A stretch of DNA of 64,000 nt. It comes from Thiomicrorhabdus arctica DSM 13458. Its GTDB lineage: Bacteria > Pseudomonadota > Gammaproteobacteria > Thiomicrospirales > Thiomicrospiraceae. Where the stretch lies: the NCBI RefSeq assembly GCF_000381085.1, contig NZ_KB905899.1, forward strand, positions 186,001 through 250,000, written 5' to 3'. Each line of letters begins with the position of its first letter. Within the stretch, counting starts at the first letter, position 1. Below are positions 55,808-64,000 of the stretch, piece by piece. Made by a program: the position numbers and the translations under genes. The notes beneath the pieces are model-generated. The model searched no databases and was not told the origin of the DNA. It was given only the letters and a program-made list of their open reading frames with translations.

Positions 55808-56698
55808 TTATAGAGAGTCAATTGGTTGTCGTTGTCTGCGCTGTGATTGTACTTGCTGCCACGCAATCGTTACAAAGAGCAACAGTCCAGCACTCACTGC
55901 GATAGAGGCTGATATTGAGCTGTCTAGCCAGAATGCTAAAGCATATCCTATCAATACAGCAAGCTGAGAATAGCCTACCGCCATCCATAACATCGCTTTT
56001 AAAGAGCGTGCTACCAGATAGGCACTGCTGGCAGGAATCACCAATAACGCCACCACTAAAATAGCTCCGACCGCATCAAATGAGGCAACGGTTGTCATCG
56101 AAACCAAAGTCATTAGAAAGTAATGCCAAAAAATAACATTAATGCCTAAAGAGAGTGCCAGGCTTGGATGGAAAGCAATGGTTTTTAGACGATTAAAGCT
56201 GATGATGATACTGCTTAACACGATTGTAAAAACAATTCCAATCCCCCAAAAAGCGCGCGGACCAATGTCAAAGCCGGATTCGGCAGCGAGATTGCCGATA
56301 TAAATCGTGTCGAAGGGTACAAAAGCGATTTCACCATAGAGAACACACTCTTGGTCTAAATCAATCTGTCCCGCATAGAGCGATATCAAAATAACGCCTA
56401 TGGCAAAAAATAGGGTAAAAATGATCCCTATACTGGCATCACTTTGTAATTTACCGACGCGATGTAAACTGTCACTTAACCAGGCGGTCAATAAGCCGAT
56501 AATGACCGCACCGCCGAGCATGATCGGTAACGCTCGACTGTCGGTAATAAGATAGGCGAGCACGATGCCTAATAAGACGGAGTGACTGATGGCGTCGCCT
56601 ATTAAGGCTTGTCTGCGCAAAATTAAAAAGACCCCTACCAATGCACAAGATGCAGCCACTAAAGCGGCCGTGGCGATAATCCAAATATCATTTGTCAT
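55808..56698 (-). CDS. Manganese/zinc-type ABC transporter permease
   Basis: 296 residues with about eight membrane helices. ALVGVFLILRRQALIGDAIS and HSVLLGIVLAYL carry the cytoplasmic coupling region of the ZnuB/MntB/TroD family. It pairs with the fused permease encoded just upstream, with which it overlaps by 4 bases (56695-56698). It lacks any extra domain. The metal is manganese, zinc or iron; the fused MntR-like domain on its partner favours manganese. Confidence 0.88.
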   Translation of the reverse strand: MTNDIWIIATAALVAASCALVGVFLILRRQALIGDAISHSVLLGIVLAYLITDSRALPIMLGGAVIIGLLTAWLSDSLHRVGKLQSDASIGIIFTLFFAIGVILISLYAGQIDLDQECVLYGEIAFVPFDTIYIGNLAAESGFDIGPRAFWGIGIVFTIVLSSIIISFNRLKTIAFHPSLALSLGINVIFWHYFLMTLVSMTTVASFDAVGAILVVALLVIPASSAYLVARSLKAMLWMAVGYSQLAVLIGYALAFWLDSSISASIAVSAGLLLFVTIAWQQVQSQRRQRQPIDSL

Positions 56699-58047
56699 TT
56701 AGATTCTCCAGGGATCGTTGAATTTGAGCTTGGAATCAGGTTGCCATGCGGATCGGATTGACTATTGGCCAACTCTTCTTGCAACTGTAACTCTTGCGAC
56801 TCCGTCAAAATGTGTTCAATGCGCTCCGCTTGTTGGTGCACCTGTTGCGGCGTTAACTCTGCATGTTCAGTTAAATAGTTTTCCCACAAACGATGGCGGC
56901 GTGTCAGCTGCTCGGCCAACTCAAAACCACTGGTTGTCATTTCAAACCCTTCGGTTGAGGACGTTATGAGAGCCTTTTTGCAGAGTTGTTTCAACGTGCT
57001 CTGTAAACTTTCAAGTGGCATGCTTCTAAGCGCTTGGATATCAGCAAGATTGAACGTTTTGTGTTGAAAATTTTTACGTTCCAGTAGTTTATATAGCGTA
57101 CGTAATATATTCTCTTCGGCGACTTTTTTGCGCAATTTTTGATGTTCAGTATAGCGTTTTAGTAAACCTTTCTCTGGGGCAAAGAGCAAAGAGATAATAA
57201 ACAAAGCCGATAAACTGACCACCATCCAAGGGCCAGTCGGCATCGCGGGTGCCAAGTAGGATATTTGCGTGCTAATAATGGCACTTAAGCCACCTAAGAG
57301 TGCTGAGATAATCAGGATATGTGAAAGTTGATTGCTCCAAAAACGCGCGGCGGCAACAGGGGTCAATAGTACTGCGGCCATTAAGACCACGCCAACAAGC
57401 TGCAAGCCGACCACCACCGACATGACAATCAATAAAGCTAATAGAAGTTCATAACGATTAACGGCAATGCCGATGGTGCGTGCGTAGGTGGCGCTAAAAG
57501 CGATGAGACGGAACTTGTGAAAAAAGAGCACGACACAACTCAGAACAAACAGTGCGACATAGGCCAATAGCTTAATGTCTTTTTGAGTCATGGCGGCCGC
57601 TTGACCAAAAAGGATTTTATCTAAACCACTTTTATTGTCGACTTCCAGTCCCTGAATATAAGAGAGGAGCATCAAACCCAGTGCGAAGAAAAACGACAAG
57701 GTAATGGCCAGTGCGGCGTCCGCTTTAATTTTGGTATTTTTTGGTAACCAGTCAATTAAAAAGAAACCGAGAAAACTACTGGTCACCGCGCCTAAAAACA
57801 TCACTAAGGGGTCACGGCTTTCAAACAGCAGAAAAGCCATCATGACACCTGGCAGTGCGGCATGTGCCAAGGCGTCACCTACCAAAGAACGTTTGCGTAG
57901 AAAAGCAAAGCCACCAATCACCGAGGCACTCATACCCAGTAAAATACTGCCCACCAATACCCATAGTAAATTGATGTCATCAAAAGACCAGAAGGCTAGC
58001 CAATTCGTCCAGACAGTCGGCGTGTCAAGCAAGGTAAATGCGTCCAT
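56695..58047 (-). CDS. Metal ABC permease fused to an MntR/DtxR-like domain
   Basis: 450 residues. Residues about 1-300 form the permease, with GGFAFLRKRSLVGDALAHAA as the coupling motif. Residues 311-430 are a DtxR/MntR-type winged helix and metal-dimerisation domain. LTRRHRLWENYL, HQQAERIEHILTE and DPHGNLIP are visible, including the His, Glu, Glu and His that bind manganese in MntR. So a metal-sensing repressor-like module is tethered to the cytoplasmic end of the transporter. It could gate transport directly or bind DNA; neither is proven. Similar fusions exist in this transporter class. Confidence 0.85.
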   Translation of the reverse strand: MDAFTLLDTPTVWTNWLAFWSFDDINLLWVLVGSILLGMSASVIGGFAFLRKRSLVGDALAHAALPGVMMAFLLFESRDPLVMFLGAVTSSFLGFFLIDWLPKNTKIKADAALAITLSFFFALGLMLLSYIQGLEVDNKSGLDKILFGQAAAMTQKDIKLLAYVALFVLSCVVLFFHKFRLIAFSATYARTIGIAVNRYELLLALLIVMSVVVGLQLVGVVLMAAVLLTPVAAARFWSNQLSHILIISALLGGLSAIISTQISYLAPAMPTGPWMVVSLSALFIISLLFAPEKGLLKRYTEHQKLRKKVAEENILRTLYKLLERKNFQHKTFNLADIQALRSMPLESLQSTLKQLCKKALITSSTEGFEMTTSGFELAEQLTRRHRLWENYLTEHAELTPQQVHQQAERIEHILTESQELQLQEELANSQSDPHGNLIPSSNSTIPGESK

Positions 58048-58055
58048 TATTTCGT

Positions 58056-58862
58056 CTAATCCGTATCGTGGGCTTTATTCAGCTGAGTGCGGTACATCTG
58101 CTCGGTTAAATCATTCAATAGCGAGAGGCGGCCACCGTAGGTTTTATTAAGATTTTCTTTGGTCAGAACTTCCTCCACCGGGCCAGCGGCAATCAGTCGT
58201 GCATTGATAAAAATAATCCAATCGAAGTATTCGCCGACCGTGTTTAAATCGTGATGTACGCAAACAATGGTTTTACCTTGCAATTTTAGTTCTTTAAAAA
58301 GTTCGATGATGGCTTGTTCGGTGGCGACATCGACCCCTGCAAATGGTTCATCCATTAGATACAACGTGGCTTGCTGGGCGAGGGCACGAGCCAAAAAGAC
58401 ACGCTGTTGTTGTCCACCTGAGAGTTGGCTGATCTGGCGATTTTTAAAATCCCACATTTTAAGGTCTTTCAGGGCTTGCTCGGCAATATCGATATCCAGT
58501 TGACTAGGACGTTGCCACAATTTAAGTTGACCGTGCCGACCCATCAAAACGACATCTAAGACATTGATTGGAAAATCCCAGTCGATCTCTTCACGTTGCG
58601 GCACATAAGCAATGGCTTGACGTTTTTTATCGAGTGATTCACCAAAGAAGCTGGCCTGGCCTTCAATGTTTGGTTCCAATCCCATTATTCCTTTGAGAAG
58701 AGTGGATTTACCTGCTCCATTGGGTCCGACTATGGCAATCGTTTTGCCTTCTGGAATCTCAAAACTGACATCGGTCAAGACCGGTTTATGGTGATAACGC
58801 ATGCTTAAGTGTTGGACACTCAAAGGAGAGGGTGTATGTGTGTTTGAATTAGGTTGCTTCAT
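58056..58862 (-). CDS. Manganese/zinc-type ABC transporter ATPase
   Basis: 268 residues with Walker A GPNGAGKSTL, the Q-loop YVPQREEIDWDFPI (the DWDFP stretch is typical of metal importers), signature LSGGQQQRVFLARAL, Walker B LYLMDEPFAG and switch His in CVHHDLN. It energises the two permeases. It lies 40 bases after the binding-protein gene and 8 bases before the fused permease gene. Confidence 0.92.
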   Translation of the reverse strand: MKQPNSNTHTPSPLSVQHLSMRYHHKPVLTDVSFEIPEGKTIAIVGPNGAGKSTLLKGIMGLEPNIEGQASFFGESLDKKRQAIAYVPQREEIDWDFPINVLDVVLMGRHGQLKLWQRPSQLDIDIAEQALKDLKMWDFKNRQISQLSGGQQQRVFLARALAQQATLYLMDEPFAGVDVATEQAIIELFKELKLQGKTIVCVHHDLNTVGEYFDWIIFINARLIAAGPVEEVLTKENLNKTYGGRLSLLNDLTEQMYRTQLNKAHDTD

Positions 58863-58902
58863 AGGTAAGCCCTTTAATATGGCACTTTAAAATGACACTG
58901 TT

Positions 58903-59883
58903 TTAAGGTTGTGGTTTTGTGCTTTTAAGGGCATCTACAATGGTCTTTACATTGTGTTTTACCATGCCAAAATAATGGCCGGTTGGCGTACCGGTTTGAC
59001 CCATAGCATCGGAATAGAGCTCGCCACCAATACTCAAATTATGGCCCTCGGCTTTAACACCGGCAACAAGCGATTGGATAAAACGAGGAGAGACACTGGA
59101 TTCTACAAAAACAGCTTTAATATTGTTTTTTACAATCAGATCTTTTAACTGCTTAATGTCTTGCAGGCCAAATTCAGATGCGGTACTGATGCCCTGTAAG
59201 CCTTCCACCTGCATGCCATAAGCACGACCAAAGTAGCCAAAAGCATCATGGGCGGTAATTAAAATACGCTGAGCTGGTGGGATACTTAAAACTTGGGTTT
59301 TTATCCATTGATGCAGTTGTTGCATTTCAGCAAGATAGAGCTGGGCATTGTCAGCATAGGCCTGCTTATTTTTTGGATCTTGTTGTTGCAAAATTTGTAA
59401 TACCCGTTGTCCAGCTTGTTGCCAAAGGCTCAAGTCAAACCAGATATGTGGGTCAGGAAAGTGACCGTGTTGTAGCAGTTGCGTCCTCGGAATCAAACTA
59501 CTGACGGCAAAAACAGGTTTTTTACGCGCCATTTTCTCAAAAATGTCCTGCATCTTGCCTTCAAGATGTAAACCGTTATATAGAATAATGTCAGCTCGAC
59601 TCAGTCGACGTAAGTCGCCTTGAGTGGCTTTATATAAGTGAGGATCAACACCACTGCCCATTAAAGACGTGACCTCAACATATCTACCGCCAATATTTTG
59701 CACCAGGTCGGCAATCATCCCAGTGGTGGTGGTAACCTTTAGTTGAGCTTGAGCTGAAAAGCTTAACAGCAGTATACACAAGCCAATAAAACTAAATAAA
59801 TTCTTTAAAACTCGGCTGGAACTCGAGTCTGTAGTGTGGCTTATGGTGCTGTAAGTCATTAACGGTTGTATAGGTTTTCTCAT
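58903..59883 (-). CDS. Manganese/zinc-type ABC substrate-binding protein
   Basis: 326 residues of the cluster A-I (TroA/ZnuA/MntA) fold. A signal peptide ends near residue 46 (SAQA|QLK). The metal ligands are visible as His in GSGVDPHLYKA, His in PDPHIWFDLS, Glu in ISTASEFGLQ and Asp in GELYSDAMGQ. There is no His-rich loop as found in many ZnuA proteins, which favours manganese or iron. It captures the metal in the periplasm and delivers it to the permeases. It is first in the operon. Confidence 0.9.
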   Translation of the reverse strand: MRKPIQPLMTYSTISHTTDSSSSRVLKNLFSFIGLCILLLSFSAQAQLKVTTTTGMIADLVQNIGGRYVEVTSLMGSGVDPHLYKATQGDLRRLSRADIILYNGLHLEGKMQDIFEKMARKKPVFAVSSLIPRTQLLQHGHFPDPHIWFDLSLWQQAGQRVLQILQQQDPKNKQAYADNAQLYLAEMQQLHQWIKTQVLSIPPAQRILITAHDAFGYFGRAYGMQVEGLQGISTASEFGLQDIKQLKDLIVKNNIKAVFVESSVSPRFIQSLVAGVKAEGHNLSIGGELYSDAMGQTGTPTGHYFGMVKHNVKTIVDALKSTKPQP

Positions 59884-60141
59884 TAAAATATTATTCTCTA
59901 CCCTGTTTAATCTTCGGTAAAATCAGTTGACTAAGGCATGGTTAAATAAAAAATTAGTCTTGGCTAATAAATGTAAGGTCTTCACTATATCATGAAACCT
60001 TAATCATGAAAAGAATCCACGAAATGTGCAGGCTATTTATCATGAGTTGAGTGTGGATAGAAGGGTAAATATTGGCTTGTAGAGTGGGGAGAATTCAGCA
60101 ATCACCAGAGATAAAGTGTTTTATCCCTGGTGAATAGAGAT

Positions 60142-61437
60142 TTAAAGCCTAAAAATTGGGCGTTTCTTAATTTTAGGTGCCGATTTTTGCGTCTTGGTCA
60201 ATTGCACCATCACTTCTGTATGTGTGGTGTGTGGAAACATATCAATAAGACCGGCTTTTGTCAGACGATAACCTTGTTTTTCCAGTTCTTTAATGTCACG
60301 AGTTAAAGTCGCGGCATTGCAAGATACGTAAACGATGATTTGCGCATTAAGCAGTCCCAGTGTTTTGCACAAATCAAATGCGCCTTGACGACCTGGATCT
60401 AGCAGGATACGGTCGTATTGGTTGTTATGGAACCAAGGCAGTGGACGCATATCGTTAAATAAATTGGCTTTATGGAATTTAACATTCTCCAGTAGGTTGA
60501 GATGTGCATTGTGATTTGCGACATTCACCAAGGACTGCTCGCCTTCAATGCCGACCGCTTGGGCAACGTGCTGAGCAATGGGTAGCGTGAAGTTACCAAC
60601 GCCACAAAATAGGTCTAATACCTTATGAGAAGAATCGAGCTTTAGCCAAGCGATCGCCTGCTTTACCATGGCTTTATTCATCTCAGCATTCACTTGGATA
60701 AAGCCGTCTTTTGGGAATTCAAACGTCAGTCTTGTCGGAGTTAGATTCACTTGGGTATCGAGTTGGTAATAAGGTCGGTCTATTGAGCTTGATTCTTTGT
60801 CCCCTGTTTTTTCGGTAGAGCGATTAATAAAAATACCATTGTCCGCTTCTACAAAAGTAATCTCTTTATATGCACGGCTGGCGGTATCTAATAGTTCTGC
60901 GCGATTTTCTTGGATGGATTGGTTTAAAGCAGGGCTCAATACGGGACAGTTGGTAATGTCTATAAGTTCATTGGAGGCTTTTTGTCTAAACCCTAAGCGG
61001 GCGATTTTGTCCTTTTTACTAATCACTAACCCTAAACGAGCGCGTCTGCGGTACCCCTCGCCATTTCCAACCAATGGTTCGGCTATTTCACACTGTTTGG
61101 CATCGACCGCTTTTGTCAAACCCATCATAAAGTTTTGACCTTTCAATAAACGTTGGGCATCTAATGAAAGGTGTTGCAATTGACAGCCACCACAGTTTGC
61201 GTAGTATTCGCAAAATGGCTCAACCCGTTCATTCGAGGGGGTTAAGATTTGTAAATATTCGGCTTCATCAAACTTGTCTAAAGATTGAGTGATTTTGGCT
61301 TTCACACGGTCACCAGGCACAGCCTGATGAACAAAAATGGTTTTGCCATTATGGCGAGCAACCCCGCGACCATCGTGTGTCAGTCCGGTAATGTCTAAAG
61401 AGTCAATCAATGTATTTGGCTGGATTTTTGGGGTCAT
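60142..61437 (-). CDS. rlmD: 23S rRNA (uracil-1939-C5)-methyltransferase
   Basis: 431 residues. An N-terminal TRAM domain (about 5-65, LTHDGRGVARHNGKTIFV) precedes the iron-sulfur cysteine cluster CEYYANCGGCQLQHL. The SAM domain has VLDLFCGVGNFTLPIA. The catalytic Cys is in YVSCNAATLTRD and LDPGRQGA is the post-catalytic family motif. RlmD makes m5U1939 in 23S rRNA on the cytosolic ribosome. No operon partner is evident; queE follows upstream on the same strand at 130 bases. Confidence 0.95.
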   Translation of the reverse strand: MTPKIQPNTLIDSLDITGLTHDGRGVARHNGKTIFVHQAVPGDRVKAKITQSLDKFDEAEYLQILTPSNERVEPFCEYYANCGGCQLQHLSLDAQRLLKGQNFMMGLTKAVDAKQCEIAEPLVGNGEGYRRRARLGLVISKKDKIARLGFRQKASNELIDITNCPVLSPALNQSIQENRAELLDTASRAYKEITFVEADNGIFINRSTEKTGDKESSSIDRPYYQLDTQVNLTPTRLTFEFPKDGFIQVNAEMNKAMVKQAIAWLKLDSSHKVLDLFCGVGNFTLPIAQHVAQAVGIEGEQSLVNVANHNAHLNLLENVKFHKANLFNDMRPLPWFHNNQYDRILLDPGRQGAFDLCKTLGLLNAQIIVYVSCNAATLTRDIKELEKQGYRLTKAGLIDMFPHTTHTEVMVQLTKTQKSAPKIKKRPIFRL

Positions 61438-61567
61438 AGGCTTCCGCGGTTTAAATTTATTTGGGTTACGTTTCAGTAGGTGTTAGGTCAAAAAGTACTT
61501 TTATAAGCTGATCATAAACTTACATGGTTTTGGATAACCGTAGCATTATGCTTATAGACGGTTTTCG

Positions 61568-62227
61568 TTAGTCAATGCCTAATAGCTTATGAGTCTGTAA
61601 GCTCAGTTTCCATTGCGGGTGCGTTAAGCAATATGTCAGGGCTTGTTTAATATTTTGTTTTGTGACCAAAGGATCCTTGTCATCCATAGGTTGTAAATAG
61701 AAGTAATCATAATTCAAGCCAGCCACTTTCTCAGGCATTAAATCTGGCTGAGGGTAAACCAGTTTTAACTCATGACCCGATTCTAAGATCAAGGGAGCAT
61801 TGGCTTTAGGGCTCATACAAATCCAATCAATATTTTCGGGTGCCGATTTGGTGCCATTGGTTTCAATGGCAATCTCGAATCGATGTTTGTGTAGTTGGTC
61901 GATGAGTAATTTATCAACCTGTAAAAGCGGTTCGCCACCGGTAATGACGACAAACGGGTGCACTTTGGCTATTTCACCTTCTGAGTCTTTAGGCCAAAAT
62001 TGTAAAAGGTGCTGGCAAAGCGCTTCTGCATCTGCAAATTTGCCACCATTTTGGCCATCCGTGCCAATAAAATCGGTATCGCAAAATTGGCAAATGGCCG
62101 TGGCGCGATCTTCTTCACGGCCAGTCCATAAGTTGCATTTACTCATTCGGCAAAAAATAGCAGGGCGACCGCTATGGAATCCTTCTCCTTGTAAAGAGTA
62201 GAAGACTTCTTTTACCGAATAACTCAT
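61568..62227 (-). CDS. queE: 7-carboxy-7-deazaguanine synthase
   Basis: 219 residues of radical-SAM fold. VKEVFYSLQGEGFHSGRPAI is the QueE start. The cluster-binding cysteines are CRMSKCNLW and, after an insertion, ICQFCDTDF, the long-spaced pattern of the gammaproteobacterial QueE group. FVVITGGEPLLQ binds substrate. It makes carboxy-deazaguanine on the queuosine path in the cytosol. A weak ribosome site precedes the ATG. No other que gene is in the window. Confidence 0.94.
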   Translation of the reverse strand: MSYSVKEVFYSLQGEGFHSGRPAIFCRMSKCNLWTGREEDRATAICQFCDTDFIGTDGQNGGKFADAEALCQHLLQFWPKDSEGEIAKVHPFVVITGGEPLLQVDKLLIDQLHKHRFEIAIETNGTKSAPENIDWICMSPKANAPLILESGHELKLVYPQPDLMPEKVAGLNYDYFYLQPMDDKDPLVTKQNIKQALTYCLTHPQWKLSLQTHKLLGID

Positions 62228-62348
62228 ATTAACTTTCCTTTTGCCTGAAATGATTGATTGGTGCGTGTATTTTACTATTTAGATTAGGGTGTGAAGTGAT
62301 ATAATTTATGATTATTTTTTAATATTTACACGGGTTGGGTTAAGCGCG

Positions 62349-63764
62349 ATGTCAGCAAAGACTTTATACGATAAATTGTGGGATGCACATATAGTGCGTC
62401 AAGAAGATGATGGAACGGCTCTGATTTATATCGATCGCCAGTTGCTGCATGAAGTGACTTCTCCACAGGCGTTTGAAGGTCTGCGTATGGCGCATCGTAC
62501 GCCATGGCGTATTGATACCAACTTAGCCACACCAGATCATAACGTGCCAACCACCGATTTAAGTAATGGGATTGCAAGTATTACCGACCCGGTTTCTCGT
62601 ATTCAGGTCGAAACGTTGGGTATGAATACCCGTGAATTTGGGATTACCGAATACGCGATGGGCGATATTCGTCAAGGTATTGTGCATGTCGTTGGGCCTG
62701 AGTCAGGTGCAACTTTACCAGGTATGACGGTGGTTTGTGGTGATTCTCATACGGCAACTCATGGCGCTTTGGGTGCATTGGCACACGGTATCGGTACCTC
62801 TGAAGTTGAGCATGTGTTAGCAACTCAGTGCTTAATCCAGAAAAAAATGAAAAATATGCTGGTTAAAGTCGACGGAAAGTTATCTGCTGGGGTGACCCCA
62901 AAAGACGTCGTACTGGCCATTATTGGTAAGATTGGTACGGCTGGCGGTAATGGCCATGCAATCGAATTCGGTGGACAGGTGTTTCGAGATATGTCTATTG
63001 AGGGGCGTATGACGGTCTGTAATATGGCGATTGAAGGCGGTGCGCGTGTTGGTCTAATTGCGGTGGATGAAAAAACAGTCGAATATGTTAAAGGTCGTAC
63101 TTTTGCGCCAAAGGGCGAGCAATGGGATATGGCTGTGACGGCTTGGATGGATTTAACCTCCGATGCTGATGCTGTGTTTGATACCCTCGTAGAGTTAGAT
63201 GGTTCAATGATTGAACCGCAAGTCACTTGGGGTACATCACCTGAGATGGTTTTAGATGTGAATGGCAGAGTGCCAAATCCGGCGAACGAAATGGATGCTG
63301 TGAAGGCGGACGGAATTCGCCGTGCTTTGGCTTATATGGGGCTAGAGGCGGATATGGCAATTAAAGACATTCCTGCTGAATATGTCTTTATCGGGTCTTG
63401 TACTAATTCACGTATTGAAGATCTTAGAGCCGCCGCAACCGTACTCAAAGGTCGAAAGATTTCCGATAAGGTCGAGCTGGCTTTAGCGGTGCCGGGTTCG
63501 GGTTTGGTTAAGCAGCAAGCGGAAGCTGAAGGGTTGGATAAAATTTTTATTGAAGCGGGTTTCGAATGGCGTAATCCTGGCTGTTCAATGTGTTTAGCGA
63601 TGAACGCAGATAAATTGCCGACAGGTAAGCACTGTGCGTCCACTTCAAATCGTAACTTTGAAGGGCGTCAAGGCGCAGGTGGGCGTACTCATTTAGTCAG
63701 TCCAGAAATGGCCGCCGCCGCCGCCATAGCAGGTCATTTTGTTGACGTGCGTGATTACATCTAA
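62349..63764 (+). CDS. leuC: 3-isopropylmalate dehydratase large subunit
   Basis: 471 residues of the aconitase family. [12 protein letters not shown] and [11 protein letters not shown] open it. The [4Fe-4S] ligands are in [14 protein letters not shown] and [29 protein letters not shown] is typical LeuC. With LeuD it isomerises 2- to 3-isopropylmalate for leucine synthesis. It starts the leuCD operon, 24 bases before leuD. Confidence 0.97.
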   Translation: MSAKTLYDKLWDAHIVRQEDDGTALIYIDRQLLHEVTSPQAFEGLRMAHRTPWRIDTNLATPDHNVPTTDLSNGIASITDPVSRIQVETLGMNTREFGITEYAMGDIRQGIVHVVGPESGATLPGMTVVCGDSHTATHGALGALAHGIGTSEVEHVLATQCLIQKKMKNMLVKVDGKLSAGVTPKDVVLAIIGKIGTAGGNGHAIEFGGQVFRDMSIEGRMTVCNMAIEGGARVGLIAVDEKTVEYVKGRTFAPKGEQWDMAVTAWMDLTSDADAVFDTLVELDGSMIEPQVTWGTSPEMVLDVNGRVPNPANEMDAVKADGIRRALAYMGLEADMAIKDIPAEYVFIGSCTNSRIEDLRAAATVLKGRKISDKVELALAVPGSGLVKQQAEAEGLDKIFIEAGFEWRNPGCSMCLAMNADKLPTGKHCASTSNRNFEGRQGAGGRTHLVSPEMAAAAAIAGHFVDVRDYI

Positions 63765-63787
63765 CCGAGCAGGAGTGGAGAGATAAG

Positions 63788-64000
63788 ATGGAAAAGTTTA
63801 TAAAAAAGACCTCGATTGTTGCCCCGATGGATCGTGCGAATGTAGATACCGATGCGATTATTCCTAAGCAGTTTTTAAAATCAATTAAACGCTCAGGTTT
63901 TGGTCCGAACTTGTTTGATGAGTGGCGTTATGAAGATGTTGGACAACCGGATTCCGATAACTCAGCTCGACCATTACGTAAAGAATTTGTTTTGAACCAA
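63788..64000 (+). CDS. leuD: 3-isopropylmalate dehydratase small subunit, partial
   Basis: The first 71 codons only; the gene runs off the right edge. [20 protein letters not shown], then [13 protein letters not shown] and [12 protein letters not shown] match LeuD, whose swivelling domain pairs with LeuC. Preceded by AGTGGAGAG, a strong ribosome binding site. Confidence 0.95.
   Translation, partial: MEKFIKKTSIVAPMDRANVDTDAIIPKQFLKSIKRSGFGPNLFDEWRYEDVGQPDSDNSARPLRKEFVLNQ

Overview
The window looks like chromosome from a marine or halotolerant, autotrophic gammaproteobacterium of the Thiomicrospira / Hydrogenovibrio / Thiomicrorhabdus type. That assignment is an inference from protein character, moderate-to-low G+C judged by eye, a periplasmic alpha-carbonic anhydrase, a SulP anion/bicarbonate transporter, an ectoine operon and a chemotaxis receptor behind a FliA-type promoter. 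I saw no phage, insertion sequence, CRISPR array or rRNA operon. Almost everything is core or lightly accessory chromosome.

Layout: 1-230 is the start of a protein-isoaspartate methyltransferase gene. 453-4680 is a thiamine-uptake block: TPP riboswitch, TonB-dependent receptor, thiamine-binding protein and PnuC-type permease, facing an APH-fold kinase-like gene. 4815-13713 holds an HDOD gene and the classical translation cluster thrS-infC-rpmI-rplT, pheS-pheT-ihfA-merR-like and tRNA-Pro(GGG). 14165-18066 is ybbP-ybbA divergent from tesA. 18541-27754 carries a second HDOD protein, a poly-HAMP chemotaxis receptor, lon with a heat-shock type promoter, mog, prmB and carbonic anhydrase. 28386-35666 is the ectoine operon (ectA-ectB-ectC-ask plus a TPR membrane protein), a DjlA-like co-chaperone and a GFA-family protein. 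35667-41030 is a gene-sparse stretch with small envelope proteins. 41031-45050 has a thioesterase, aroC, an MFS transporter, gloA and a DUF2721 protein. 45139-50722 is a MarR-controlled RND efflux operon followed by ppnP. 51052-55704 has a methyltransferase, two tiny membrane proteins divergent from the SulP transporter, a PilZ-like protein and a BFD-like [2Fe-2S] protein. 55808-59883 is a manganese/zinc-type ABC importer in which one permease is fused to an MntR/DtxR-like domain. 60142-64000 holds rlmD, queE, leuC and the start of leuD.

The most unusual signal is not a gene. A 12-14 bp palindrome, core ACCAGGCCTGGT (usually GACCAGGCCTGGTC), occurs eight times exactly and twice with one change in 64 kb; by chance about 0.004 copies would be expected. 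Four copies sit at the centre of long perfect or near-perfect inverted repeats that look like transcription terminators. The outer arms of those repeats differ from site to site while the core stays constant. Other copies have no extended stem, one lies inside a coding sequence and one lies in a divergent promoter region. This pattern resembles a dispersed recognition sequence (uptake signal, highly iterated palindrome or protein-binding site) that has also been recruited into terminators.

Other notable points are a probable AUC start codon for infC, a ~135-residue acidic extension on Lon, an extra TPR gene overlapping the end of the ectoine aspartokinase gene, an internally duplicated coiled-coil protein, and several short genes that a minimum-length cutoff would miss.
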